64,000 bases of DNA from VAZQ01 sp963739175 (GCA_963739175.1 CAVTZH010000007.1:310001-374000), one strand, 5' to 3'; counted from the first letter of the stretch, positions 27,969 to 37,125 are shown. Translations and numbers: made by a program. Notes: a model not told the origin generated them from the sequence alone.

Positions 27969-28961
27969 TTATTCCGGTTTGATCGAGGCCGACACGATGA
28001 CCTGCCGCCAGCGTTCGGATTCGGTCCGCAAGAACTCCGCGGTCTCCGCCGGGGATGTGCCGATCGGTGTGCTTGCGATGGCCCGGTATCGCTCGATGAC
28101 CTCAGGGAGGCGCAGCGTCGCGGCGATTGCCTGCGAAAGTTTCGTGGCGATGTCGGCGGGTGTCTTCGGCGGTGCGACCATCGCAAACCAGCTCGTCGCA
28201 TAGAAGTCCGGAAACATCTCTGCAATGGCCGCCACCTCGGGCAGTTCCGGAATCCGTGCCTTGCCTGCAACTCCGAGCGCCTTGATCCTGCCGTCTCTGA
28301 TCTGCGGCAAGGCGTTGCTCAGATTGTCGAACATGATGTCGACATGTCCACCGAGCAGATCGGTCATAGCGGGAGCGAGACCTTTGTAGGGAATGTGGAC
28401 GAAATCGATGCCGGCGGCGAGCTTGAGCATCTCGCCGGTCAAATGCGGCGAACTGCCTGTTCCGGCCGAGGCAAAGCTGATCCGGCCCGCATTCCCCTTT
28501 GCCAGGATGACGAGCTCCTTAAGGTTTGAAGCGCGGAATTTGGGATGCGTGACGAGCACGAGCGGTTGCGCGGCAATGATGGAAACTGGAACGAATGCAT
28601 CCGGATTGAAGCCAAGCTTTGCAAAGAAGTGCTGGCTGATCACGAGCGGCCCTTGCGGCGTTGAAAGCAGCGTGTAGCCGTCGGGCTCCGCCTTTGCCAC
28701 CACCTCGGCCCCGAGGTTTTGAGCGGCGCCGGGTCGGTTCTCGATGATCACCGGCTGTCCCCAACGCGTCGCAAGCTTGTCGGCGATGATCCTGGGAATG
28801 GCATCGAGGTTGGAGCCTGGCGGAGCCGGGACGACGATCTTGATGGTCCGGCTTGGAAAGCCTCCATTCTGCGCGTGGAGGCTGCTCGGGAGGACAGTCA
28901 GGAGCGCCGTGACAAGGAGCGGGTGACATAGCCTGATCCTGTCCCTCTTGGTCGCAGCCAT
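27969..28961 (-). CDS. Bug/TctC periplasmic binding protein (recent duplicate)
   Basis: 330 residues from ATG at 28961 (MAATKRDRIRLCHPLLVTAL), signal cleavage near LHAQ. Motifs are FPSRTIKIVVPAPPGSNLD, VIIENRPGAAQNLGAEVV, EPDGYTLLSTPQGPLVISQ and HIPYKGLAPAMTDLLGGHVD. It nearly duplicates the Bug protein at 23778-24752. It is in one unit with the downstream methyltransferase. The region 28962-29210 upstream, divergent to the GST gene, has no recognisable gene; promoters for both directions are expected there but not pinned down. Confidence 0.9.
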   Translation of the reverse strand: MAATKRDRIRLCHPLLVTALLTVLPSSLHAQNGGFPSRTIKIVVPAPPGSNLDAIPRIIADKLATRWGQPVIIENRPGAAQNLGAEVVAKAEPDGYTLLSTPQGPLVISQHFFAKLGFNPDAFVPVSIIAAQPLVLVTHPKFRASNLKELVILAKGNAGRISFASAGTGSSPHLTGEMLKLAAGIDFVHIPYKGLAPAMTDLLGGHVDIMFDNLSNALPQIRDGRIKALGVAGKARIPELPEVAAIAEMFPDFYATSWFAMVAPPKTPADIATKLSQAIAATLRLPEVIERYRAIASTPIGTSPAETAEFLRTESERWRQVIVSASIKPE

Positions 28962-29210
28962 GATCGTTGTCCTCCGGGTTTGATTGTGCTGTCTCAAACA
29001 GGATGACCCGTTGGAGACCATCGGACTGTGACCGAAGGGCCAATCCTGGTCTTGAGACATGCGCCCCATCCGCGACGGAAATCCGTTGCCGGGGTATGGG
29101 GCAAACGTCCTACTCACCCCCTTGCTCCCGCGGTCTCAAACCCGCAATTTGCGCCCGCCGGACACCCGGCCCAAAGACTTGGCGTCAATGCGTCAGTGAG
29201 GACCAAAATC

Positions 29211-29843
29211 GTGATTGATCTCTACACCTGGACCACCCCCAACGGCCGCAAGCTTTCCATCGCGCTCGAGGAGTTCGGGCTGCCCTATACCGTGCATTCG
29301 GTGGACATCGGCAAGGACGAGCAGTTCAAGCCGGAGTTCCTCAAGATCAGCCCCAACAACCGGATCCCGGCGATCGTCGATCGCGACACCGGCATCGCGC
29401 TGATGGAGTCGGGCGCGATCCTCATCTACCTCGCCGACAAGACTGGCAAATTCCTGCCGCGCGAAGGCGAGGGCCGCTACCGCGTGATCGAGTGGCTGAT
29501 GTGGCAGATGGGCGGCCCGGGGCCGATGTTCGGCCAGGTGCATCACTTCACCAAATACAATCCCGGCAAGGCGCCCTATGCCGAGGAGCGCTACCTCAAG
29601 GAGGCGCACCGGCTCTATGGCGTGCTCGACAAGCGGCTTGCGACCAACGACTACGTCGGCGGCGACTACTCGATCGCCGACATGGCGATCTGGCCGTGGG
29701 TGTCGCGCTACGAGTGGCAGACCGTCGATCTCAACAAGTATCCCAACGTCAAGCGCTGGTACCTCGCCATTGCCGCGCGGCCGGCGGTGCAGAAGGGCTA
29801 CAAGGTGCCCAAGGACGTCGGCGAGGTCCCGATCCCGGCGTGA
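29211..29843 (+). CDS. Glutathione S-transferase (YfcG/YghU-like, nu class)
   Basis: 210 residues from GTG at 29211 (VIDLYTWTTPNGRKLSIAL). The thioredoxin-like N-terminal domain ends with NRIPAIVD and ALMESGAILIYLADKTG, the glutathione gamma-Glu site. The helical C-terminal domain has GDYSIADMAIWPWVSRYEWQ, the N-capping motif of GSTs. The TPNGRK active-site segment matches nu-class enzymes that act as disulfide-bond reductases. Start choice rests on the conserved first strand, since upstream codons lack similarity. Confidence 0.88.
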   Translation: MIDLYTWTTPNGRKLSIALEEFGLPYTVHSVDIGKDEQFKPEFLKISPNNRIPAIVDRDTGIALMESGAILIYLADKTGKFLPREGEGRYRVIEWLMWQMGGPGPMFGQVHHFTKYNPGKAPYAEERYLKEAHRLYGVLDKRLATNDYVGGDYSIADMAIWPWVSRYEWQTVDLNKYPNVKRWYLAIAARPAVQKGYKVPKDVGEVPIPA

Positions 29844-29852
29844 CCTCTCCAC

Positions 29853-29929
29853 CGCTCATTCCCGCGTAAGCGGGAATCCAGAAATCTTCCTTTGTGGCCC
29901 TGGGTCCCCGCTTGCGCGGGGACGAGCGG
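29853..29929. repeat. Two-hairpin REP-like element (copy 1)
   Basis: Hairpin ATTCCCGC-GTAA-GCGGGAAT (29858-29877) and hairpin GTCCCCGC-TTGC-GCGGGGAC (29904-29923), bounded by CCGCTC and GAGCGG. The same element is present in reverse orientation at 61505-61576. It lies between convergent genes. Confidence 0.88.
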
Positions 29930-29949
29930 ACGAGAGAGCGAGCGCGGCA

Positions 29950-32121
29950 CTAGACCGGCAGCCGCACATCCGCCGTCGTTTCGGCCCGCCATTCGGCGAG
30001 CCAGCGGCAGAAGCGGCCGCCGCCCTCGCGCGCCTGTGCCGCGCCATGCCAGGCGGCGAAGGCCGCGCCGTCTTCGGCAACCATCAGCACCGCATCCATC
30101 CCCTTCGAGCGCCGCAGCGTCTCGACCGCGTGGGCCGCGGTCTGCGCGATCGGCCCCGCGACGTTGAACGAGGTATTGACCGAGACCTCGACGCCGATGC
30201 GGCGGCCGAGCGCCTTCAGATAGGCATAGGTGAGCGGGTCGGTGTGCTCGCGCACGATCTGGAGCCGGCCGGTGCCGTCGGCGTGGATCACGGAGGGAAT
30301 CCGTGCGCGGGCGGCCGGCTTCGCACGGGCGGTGAGGACCATGTAGTTGTAGATGTTGTAGTCGGCGTCGGACGCGCCGTCGGACAGCTCGAAGAACTCC
30401 CGTGCCGCCGCGAGCGTCATCATCGGTGCCAGCGGCCGGATCGCTTCGCGGTATTTCACCCGTGCGTTCAAAACCTCGCGGGTGCGCGGATTGCACGGGT
30501 TGGCCACGATCGAGCGATGACCGAGCGCGCGCGGCCCGGTCTCGGCGGCGCCCTGGAAGATCGCCAGCACGCCATCGCGCGCAATCATGAACGCCATCAT
30601 GTCCGCGATCGTCGCGCGCCCGCGCGCATCGGCGACGCTGCCAAGCTCAATCCAGTCGACGCCGTCCGCTGCTTCCAGGGCGTCGCGAATCTCGGCCTGC
30701 TTCGGCGGCAGTCCGCAATAGAACGCGTGCTCTATCGCAGGCCCCAGGCCGGCACCGGCGAGATGGGCGAACATATAGGCGGCGCCGACAGGCACCCCCG
30801 GATCGGAGGGGACGGGCGGCACCCACAGATGCAGGCGGGCGCGCCGGCCGAGCGTCTTCTCGAAATAGGTTTCGTCGAAATGGTCGAGCAGCCGCATGTT
30901 GGCGAGCGCATTGAGCGCGACGCCGCCGGTCAGGATCAGCCGGTTGCTTTGGGTCGTGCGGATCAGGTGGTCGACGATGTGGATGAGCGCATCCTCGAAA
31001 ACCATCTGGGTGGCGGCCGCCTTGTCCAGCCGATCCTTGGTGTTCGGCTTGTGCTTGATGTCCTCGACCCGCAGCACGGCATCGGGGTTCCACATCTGCT
31101 CGGCCGGGATCGGCTCGCCCAGGATGCGGGTCAGCGCGGGCCGATAGGGGTTGTAAAACGGATCGCGCTGCCAGTTGGCGAGCGCGCGGTTGAGCAGGAC
31201 CCCACCATCGGACTGCAGGCTGAGGATCTCACGCAGCGGCGCGTAATAGGGATTGGACGCGCGGTCCATGGTGCCGAAGGCGGCGGCCCCCATGTAGCGG
31301 CCTTCGCTGCTCAGCCAGGTCCAGCCGCCCTGGCTGGAGCTGATGACGCTGTAGTAGATGCCGAGCGAGTCGAAGACGCTGTCGTTGCAGGAGATGCAGC
31401 GCATCGCGCCGTGCTCTGCGACATAGAGCGAGATCGAGCCGCGGTCGCCGGTGCCGTCGATGACCGCGATCGCGACCGGCTCGTCCAGCCGGGCGAACGG
31501 TGAGACGGCGAACGAGAACCAGGCGTGGTTCTCGTGGTGCGGCATGGCGATGATCGGAACCGGCTCCTCGAGCCCGAAATTCCTGGCGAGGTCGCGGGCG
31601 TTGTCGCTGCCGTGGCTGAGGTGGTGGAAGTCGAAAACGGCATTCGGCGCGGGCCGCAGAAAGCTGACGCTGCCAGGCAGCTCCTCCAGCACCGAGCGGA
31701 TCATGGTGGCGCCGAGCAGCGGATAGTCCCAGGTGCCGAGCCAGGCGGCGACGCGCTCCGGACCGATGCCGATGCGGTCCATGGTCTTGGCGAGCGCGGC
31801 CAGGGCATGCTCCGGGAACTTGGTCGTGTGCTTCTCGCCGGAGAAGCGTTCTTCTTCGTGGTTGCAGATGATCCGCGGCCCGCGCGCGGCCGAGACCTCG
31901 ATCAGCGCCACGCCGGCATTGTGCATGCCCCCGGCGGCGATGCCGGCGAGATAGACGGTCTCGCCCCGTTCGAGCTGGGTGCGGACGCGCTGAAGGCGCT
32001 CGGCGGCAAAATCGCTGTTCAGCCGGTGGATATGGCGGCGGGCATAGTACCAGCCGAAATAGCGCAACGCGGGCCCAAAGCCCGCTTTACCCAGCCAGCG
32101 ATGGCGAGGTCCGGTCCTCAT
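29950..32121 (-). CDS. NodU/CmcH/TobZ-family O-carbamoyltransferase
   Basis: 723 residues. The N-terminal Kae1-like half has the metal-binding and ATP/carbamoyl-adenylate region (HHLSHGSDNARD, PHHENHAWFSFAVSPF, AVIDGTGDRGSISLYV, LTGGVALNALANMRLL). The C-terminal YrdC-like half carries GPRALGHRSIVANP and VNTSFNVAGPIAQTA. Family members transfer carbamoyl from carbamoyl phosphate to hydroxyls of Nod factors, antibiotics or glycans. No nod or antibiotic genes accompany it, so the acceptor is unknown; a surface glycan or hopanoid headgroup is only a guess. The start region MRTGPRHRWLGK is basic and could be shortened. Confidence 0.85.
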   Translation of the reverse strand: MRTGPRHRWLGKAGFGPALRYFGWYYARRHIHRLNSDFAAERLQRVRTQLERGETVYLAGIAAGGMHNAGVALIEVSAARGPRIICNHEEERFSGEKHTTKFPEHALAALAKTMDRIGIGPERVAAWLGTWDYPLLGATMIRSVLEELPGSVSFLRPAPNAVFDFHHLSHGSDNARDLARNFGLEEPVPIIAMPHHENHAWFSFAVSPFARLDEPVAIAVIDGTGDRGSISLYVAEHGAMRCISCNDSVFDSLGIYYSVISSSQGGWTWLSSEGRYMGAAAFGTMDRASNPYYAPLREILSLQSDGGVLLNRALANWQRDPFYNPYRPALTRILGEPIPAEQMWNPDAVLRVEDIKHKPNTKDRLDKAAATQMVFEDALIHIVDHLIRTTQSNRLILTGGVALNALANMRLLDHFDETYFEKTLGRRARLHLWVPPVPSDPGVPVGAAYMFAHLAGAGLGPAIEHAFYCGLPPKQAEIRDALEAADGVDWIELGSVADARGRATIADMMAFMIARDGVLAIFQGAAETGPRALGHRSIVANPCNPRTREVLNARVKYREAIRPLAPMMTLAAAREFFELSDGASDADYNIYNYMVLTARAKPAARARIPSVIHADGTGRLQIVREHTDPLTYAYLKALGRRIGVEVSVNTSFNVAGPIAQTAAHAVETLRRSKGMDAVLMVAEDGAAFAAWHGAAQAREGGGRFCRWLAEWRAETTADVRLPV

Positions 32122-32169
32122 GCGACCTTGCTTCGCCGACGAAGCTGGCGATAAGAAGGAAGCAAGTAT

Positions 32170-32245
32170 GGGCGGTTAGCTCAGTTGGTAGAGCGCCTGC
32201 TTTACACGCAGGATGTCGGCGGTTCGAGTCCGTCACCGCCCACCA
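32170..32245 (+). tRNA. tRNA-Val (anticodon TAC)
   Basis: A 76-base tRNA with encoded CCA. The acceptor GGGCGGT pairs with ACCGCCC. The anticodon stem CCTGC/GCAGG encloses TTTACAC, giving anticodon TAC, and GGTTCGAGTCC forms the T-arm. It is in the HU/nuo region where relatives also carry tRNA-Val and tRNA-Asp. Confidence 0.97.
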
Positions 32246-32306
32246 ACCTTCGCTGCGGAGCAGCGCAAGGTTGGTGTCCGCCGAAGCTTTAGCGAAGGCG
32301 GACGGG
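32243..32306. repeat. Tandem hairpins after tRNA-Val
   Basis: CCAACCTT-GCTGC / GCAGC-AAGGTTGG pairs across 32243-32274, its left arm using the tRNA CCA end. A second pair GTCCGCC / GGCGGAC follows at 32276-32304. They may end the tRNA transcript. The remaining bases to the HU stop are GC-rich with further small inverted repeats and no gene. Confidence 0.65.
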
Positions 32307-32485
32307 CTGCTCGCAGCTACGGTTGGCAGGCCACCTACGCGGCCTCACGGCCGCTTCGGCTGGCAAGCCAGCCATCGCCGCGTAGGCGGGCCATAGCGCT
32401 GGCAAATATCCCAAAAAAATACCGCACGCGTCAGCGGCCTTGCGGCCGCCGACGTCGCACGGGAAGGGCAACCGAAAAACGGTGC

Positions 32486-32794
32486 TTACACCGCTTCCTT
32501 GAGCTCTTTGGCGGCGCGGAAAGCGACCTTCTTGGACGCCTTGATCTGGATCGGCTCGCCGGTCGCCGGGTTGCGGCCCATGCGGGCGGCGCGCTTGCGG
32601 ACCTGAAGGATGCCCAGGCCGCCGATACGGATGCGGTCGCCCTTCTTGAGGTGTTTGGTCACCAGACCAACCAGGTCGCCGAGCACAGCCTCGGTCTGCT
32701 TTTTTGACATCTCGTGGTTTTCCGCGAGGCTCGCGGCGAGATGCTTCATGGTAACTGTCGGTGCGGACTTCTTAGCAGCAGGTGCCGTGGCCAT
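32486..32794 (-). CDS. hupB: DNA-binding protein HU-like
   Basis: 102 residues. A short Ala/Lys/Ser/Thr-rich N-terminal extension precedes the classical HU fold (KHLAASLAENHEMSKKQTEAV, GDRIRIGGLGILQVRKRAAR). The DNA-minor-groove beta-arm has RMGRNPATGEPIQIKASKK. It is a nucleoid architectural protein in the cytoplasm. In relatives HU follows lon; here it lies about 10 kb away and on the opposite strand. The 265 bp between HU and tRNA-Asp hold its upstream region, including an AT-rich stretch at 32880-32945 likely to contain the promoter. Confidence 0.95.
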   Translation of the reverse strand: MATAPAAKKSAPTVTMKHLAASLAENHEMSKKQTEAVLGDLVGLVTKHLKKGDRIRIGGLGILQVRKRAARMGRNPATGEPIQIKASKKVAFRAAKELKEAV

Positions 32795-33059
32795 GGATGA
32801 CCCTCCTCGTTGGTAGAAGTGGCCTAAAAGCCACTCATCACGCCGGTCGAAATAGACGATTCGGACAGGTTCTGACCATGGACTTCATAGCGAAAAATGT
32901 GGGTTTTTTCGGACTTTCGGGCTTGGCAATGCTGATTTTAAGCGGGTTTCTGACACCTGATTCGCGTCTGGAAGCCTCCCGCGGCCCATTTTCAGGCCTT
33001 TCACGCGGCGTCCTTGACTTGCCGGAGAGGCGCATTTAAGTCCGCACCACTCCCGAAAA

Positions 33060-33136
<77 letters not shown>

Positions 33137-33452
33137 TTTTTCAATAACTTGGCAATCGTCTGTTTTCCTGTTCCGACTTTTGCGTTCGCTCTTCTCATCG
33201 CAGCCTCGACCTTCCAATCGCCGCGTCGTCGCGCAGGTGACGACGTTCACGGCGGCTTCGTCGATCAGTGGTACGCGCGCGGTGTGGCGGCGTAGATTGC
33301 GCGGCAGCTTGCCGGCGAGGATTTTGAGCGTGCGCGGTCATTGAAATTCGGTGGGTCGGCGGCCCTGCGTTCTTGCCGTCCCAGAAGGACCCGCGCGGTC
33401 TCCGTGATTGTGCTAGTCTTGCTGTTATTGCTATCACCCCGAGGGGGAAACC

Positions 33453-33642
33453 ATGGTGGATCGAATTCATATTCATCTTGATAATCGCAGTGATCCCTGC
33501 CGCCATCTTGGCAACTGCTTACCGCTTGCTCAGCATAGAGTTCGGGCTCAGCGTCGTCTGGGCAACGGCCCTCCTGACCATTGCGATCGGATTATGGAAG
33601 TATTGGAGCGACCCGGAAGCGTATGACCGGCCGAGCAAGTAA
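33453..33642 (+). CDS. Small two-helix membrane protein, probable +1 frameshift at the start codon
   Basis: GAGGGGGAAACC precedes ATG at 33453, but the ATG frame encodes non-hydrophobic sequence. Removing one G directly after the ATG gives MWIEFIFILIIAVIPAAILA and continues through LLSIEFGLSVVWATALLTIA to KYWSDPEAYDRPSK, about 61 residues with two membrane helices. This is much the better protein. No known family was recognised. Its stop faces the convergent small leader-peptide gene 11 bp away. Confidence 0.55.
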
Positions 33643-33653
33643 GGCGGGAGCCC

Positions 33654-33806
33654 TCATCCCCGCGAATTGCGCGCGATTTCCTTGGCGATTTCGGCCTTCG
33701 CGTCGCTGAGATTCTTGAGCGCCGTGAGCCACGTCTGCAGCGTACCGCCGGCCACGTGCTCGATCTCCTCGGCGGTGAGCTGCTGCAAATCGGTGTCGTG
33801 CATCAT
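33654..33806 (-). CDS. Double-glycine-leader peptide (bacteriocin/RiPP precursor-like)
   Basis: 50 residues from ATG at 33806 with GGGAGAAAG upstream (the second ATG at 33803 is equivalent). The N-terminal part ends LQQLTAEEIEHVAGG, the classic double-glycine leader pattern with a hydrophobic/acidic helix before GG. The predicted core TLQTWLTALKNLSDAKAEIA plus EIARNSRG is an amphipathic, mixed-charge helix without Cys. Such leaders are cleaved by peptidase-containing ABC exporters, and none is in the window. Alternative: a small regulator whose GG is accidental. Confidence 0.6.
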   Translation of the reverse strand: MMHDTDLQQLTAEEIEHVAGGTLQTWLTALKNLSDAKAEIAKEIARNSRG

Positions 33807-33942
33807 GATCTTTCTCCCGTTGTTTTGACGCAGGGTGCGTCTCGCATTCACCGGGGAGAAGTCTCGTTGATGGCGCGAGCCGGCGCTGTGATGGCCATCA
33901 CATCGTGGGCGCAATTCTGCGACGATCGCGTTGGGAGCCGCG

Positions 33943-34938
33943 CTAGGCGGCGAGCAGCAGCCGGTTCTCGTTCAGCTGCAGCAGCGCGGCCCGTTCGGCC
34001 ACGTGTGCAAAATGCGTCGCCGCCACCGTGCAGGCATCGGCCGGGCGCACGATCGCGTTGCGCAGGTGCGGCGGCCGTTCGAACCACAGATATTCGAAGA
34101 TATGGCCGGTGACCTTGTGCGCCAGGCGAATGGTGCTGCCTTCGATCGCCACATCGAAGTCCGGCTCTTCGCTCTTCACGTTCAAGGTCGGACAGCGCAG
34201 CCCATAAAGGCTGTGCATCACGCGGTCGACGTCGGCTGAATCGAACGGCTTGTGCAGGAATGCGCGCGCGCCGCATGCCAGTGCGTGGCGTTCGGTTGCG
34301 GCATTGCGTTCGCTCGAGATCATCACCACCCGCGGCGAGGATTGCATCATCATCAGTTGTTTCATGGTGTCGACGCCGGAGAGGCCGGGCATGTTGCAGT
34401 CGAGGAAGACCACGTCGAACTGCGTGCAATTGCAGAGCGCCAGCGCGGTCTCGCCGTCGGCGGCCTCGGCGATATCGCAATTGAACATGCTGCCTTTGAC
34501 GACCTTCTGCACGATCTGGCGCACGGTCAGCAAGTCGTCGACGATCAGCACCTTGGTCGCCGAGGTGATGCGATCGAAGGTCTTCATGATCGCCACCGCG
34601 TCCTCGGCCTTGAACGGCTTGAACAGGAATTCATAGGCCCTGAGCTTGCGCGCCATTTCGACCGCTTCGGTCGACGGCGGGTTCGACATCAGCGTCACGA
34701 AGGTCTGGATGCCTTGCTTGCGCGCCGCCCAGAACGCGTCGGTGCCGTTGAGCTCCGGCATCTGCACGTCGATGAAGGCGAGGTCGATATTGCCGCCATT
34801 GAGCAGGGTCAGGCAGTCGCGGCCGTTGTCGGTCGCGCTCACGCGCAGGGGAAGCTTTGATGCGCGGCCGGCTTCGGTCAAAATCTGCTGGATGAGATGG
34901 GAATCGTCGGCGACGAGCATGCTGATGGTACGCTGCAT
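33943..34938 (-). CDS. Dual receiver-domain response regulator
   Basis: 331 residues. The first REC domain (SMLVADDSHLIQQILTEAG, LAFIDVQMPELNG with phospho-Asp, FLFKPF with the switch Lys) is followed by a second REC domain (KVLIVDDLLTVRQIVQKVV, VVFLDCNMPGLSG, FLHKPF). The C-terminal 80 residues (VAIEGSTIRLAHKVTGHIFE, VRPADACTVAATHFAHVAER) do not match a known output domain. No kinase is adjacent. ATG at 34938 is preferred over upstream in-frame starts because the REC domain begins five residues later. Confidence 0.85.
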   Translation of the reverse strand: MQRTISMLVADDSHLIQQILTEAGRASKLPLRVSATDNGRDCLTLLNGGNIDLAFIDVQMPELNGTDAFWAARKQGIQTFVTLMSNPPSTEAVEMARKLRAYEFLFKPFKAEDAVAIMKTFDRITSATKVLIVDDLLTVRQIVQKVVKGSMFNCDIAEAADGETALALCNCTQFDVVFLDCNMPGLSGVDTMKQLMMMQSSPRVVMISSERNAATERHALACGARAFLHKPFDSADVDRVMHSLYGLRCPTLNVKSEEPDFDVAIEGSTIRLAHKVTGHIFEYLWFERPPHLRNAIVRPADACTVAATHFAHVAERAALLQLNENRLLLAA

Positions 34939-35457
34939 GGAAAGACGCTCCAGCCCGGTCGTTCCTCCGCGCAGGTTCGCGCGGCCCAATACACGCTAAC
35001 GCAGACGCGCCGGCGCACCGACGAGCGTCGCAAATCTGACTAAAATCTCGGTTGCCGCCGCCAGCGAGGATCGCCAAAAAATCAATTCAAGTTGGAGGCA
35101 ATCGGCTTTGGCGCTGGATCAGCAAGCAAAGTTTCCAATGAAAGTTCCAGTCAGCGGCGGTGCCCGCCGTCCCGCAGATTCAACCGACCGGCTAGCGGTA
35201 ACCATCGGCAACCAATTCCAGGCGTGACGATGATCGATCACCAACGCGATCGACGGTCAGCGCATACGTGTCATGCCCGCCTCGGTCACAGGCCGACAGT
35301 CGGCGTTGTCTTCAGAATCACAAGTCAACCGCCAACGCTCAAAGTTTGCGCACAGCCATCCGCTACCTTGAAGCCAAGTGTCGCAGGTCTAGGCTGACGG
35401 CAACAAAGAAGACTTGGCCGGTAACCGGCGGGTCGAAATAGGTGGGAGAAAACGTCC
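34939..35457. other. 519-bp intergenic region between divergent genes
   Basis: No convincing gene, RNA or repeat was found. It must carry promoters for the dual-REC regulator (minus) and the CxxCH propeller genes (plus). A ribosome binding site GTGGGAG lies about 9 bases before the ATG at 35458. Confidence 0.5.
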
Positions 35458-37119
35458 ATGCGCCTCGCAGCCGCACTGCGTTTTGCTTTCCTCTTCCTTG
35501 TCATCTCGCTCCTTCCCCTCGACACTGCCGCCGCCCAGAACGCCGTCGCCCTGACCGGGACGGTCACCTCCACCGATGAAGGCGTGATGGAAGGCGTTCT
35601 CGTCAACGCCAAGAAGGGCACCATCACCATCACGGTCGTGAGCGACGAGCAGGGCCGCTACAGCTTCCCGGCCAGCAAGCTTTCGCCCGGCCAGTACGCG
35701 CTGAGCATCCGCGCGATCGGCTACGACCTCGACAACTCGAAGACGGTCGAAGTCGGGCCGCGGACCACCACCCACAATCTGACGCTCAAAAAGACCGAGG
35801 ACCTCGCCGCGCAGATGTCGAACGGCGAGTGGCTGCATAGCGTCCCCGGCACCGACCAGCAGAAAGGGCTGTTGCTGGGCTGCGTCGGCTGCCACACGCT
35901 CGAGCGCTTCATGCGCTCGCCGCACGACTCCAAGACGCTTATGGAGCTCACGCTCCCGCGCATGCAGGGCTACGTGAACCAGAGCATCCCGCAGAACCCG
36001 CAAATGCGGCGCGGCGCTCGGCTGATGGAGGAGCGCGGCGATCAGCGCGTCCAGATCTACCGCAACGTCGCCGATTTTCTCGGTACCATCAATCTCAGCG
36101 GCGGCAAGTCGCAGTGGGCGTTCGATCTGAAGATGCTGCCGCGTCCCAAGGGCCGCGCCACGCGGGTGATCTACACCGAGTATGATCTGCCACGCGAAAC
36201 CATCTCGCCGCATGACGTGGTGCTCGATAAGGACGGCATCGCCTGGTACTCGAGCTTCGGCGAGCAGTTCTTCGGCCGGCTCGATCCCAAGACCGGCGAG
36301 GTGAAAGAATATGCGATGCCGCTGCACAAGCCGGAATTCCCGAAGGGCTCGCTCGGGCTGCGCGCCGACCGGGCCGGCAATTGGTGGCTCGGCAACATGT
36401 ATCAGGCCGCGATCGTGAAGTTCGATCCGAAGACCGAGCAATTCACCGCCTGGCCGATGCCGCCGGAGTACAACATCGACGCCTCGCAGGTGAACATGGT
36501 GCGGCCGGAAAGCTCGCACATCGACGGTAAGGTCTGGTCGCAGAACAACGGCTTCGCCGCCGTTCACCGTCTCGACCTCTCCACCGGCAAGATCGAGACC
36601 TTCGAGCCGTACAAGACGTCGAAGATCCCGCACAACATCTACGACGTCATTCCGGACTCGCAGAACAACGTCTACTACACCGACTTCCGCAACTTCCACA
36701 TCGGGCGGATCGACGCCAAGACCGGCGACGTCAAGATCTACGCGGCGTTGACGCCGCGCTCGGCGCCGCGCCGCGGCTACATGGACGAGCACGACCGGCT
36801 CTGGTTCGGCATGTACCGGGCCGACCGCGTCGGCCTGTTCAACACCCGCACCGAGACGTTCAAGGAATGGCTGATGCCGACCAAGTGGGCGTCGCCCTAC
36901 GACGTCGTGCTCGACCGCAATGAGGAATTGTGGACCGGCTCGATGATCACCGACCAGGTCACGCGGCTGAACACCAAGACCGACGAGATGGTCGAATACC
37001 TGCTGCCGCGCACTACCAACATCCGCCGCGTCTATGTCGACAACACCACGAACCCGGTCACGTTCTGGGTGGGCTCGAACCACGGCGCCTCGATCATCAA
37101 ACTCGAACCGCTCGACTAG
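35458..37119 (+). CDS. Exported CnaB-like / single-haem-c / streptogramin-lyase-like propeller protein (first copy)
   Basis: 553 residues with a Sec signal peptide (cleavage near AAAQ). Residues 30-115 are a carboxypeptidase-regulatory-like beta-sandwich (GVMEGVLVNAKKGTITITVV, DEQGRYSFPASKLSPGQYAL). A short helical module follows with the haem c motif GCVGCHTLE (CxxCH near 140). Residues 220-553 form a Vgb/streptogramin-lyase-like six-bladed beta-propeller (SPHDVVLDKDGIAWYSSFGE, GRLDPKTGEVKEYAMP, LWFGMYRADRVGLFN). The combination suggests a periplasmic electron-transfer or lyase enzyme rather than true virginiamycin inactivation. It is followed 6 bp later by a paralogue. Confidence 0.75.
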   Translation: MRLAAALRFAFLFLVISLLPLDTAAAQNAVALTGTVTSTDEGVMEGVLVNAKKGTITITVVSDEQGRYSFPASKLSPGQYALSIRAIGYDLDNSKTVEVGPRTTTHNLTLKKTEDLAAQMSNGEWLHSVPGTDQQKGLLLGCVGCHTLERFMRSPHDSKTLMELTLPRMQGYVNQSIPQNPQMRRGARLMEERGDQRVQIYRNVADFLGTINLSGGKSQWAFDLKMLPRPKGRATRVIYTEYDLPRETISPHDVVLDKDGIAWYSSFGEQFFGRLDPKTGEVKEYAMPLHKPEFPKGSLGLRADRAGNWWLGNMYQAAIVKFDPKTEQFTAWPMPPEYNIDASQVNMVRPESSHIDGKVWSQNNGFAAVHRLDLSTGKIETFEPYKTSKIPHNIYDVIPDSQNNVYYTDFRNFHIGRIDAKTGDVKIYAALTPRSAPRRGYMDEHDRLWFGMYRADRVGLFNTRTETFKEWLMPTKWASPYDVVLDRNEELWTGSMITDQVTRLNTKTDEMVEYLLPRTTNIRRVYVDNTTNPVTFWVGSNHGASIIKLEPLD

Positions 37120-37125
37120 GGAGAC

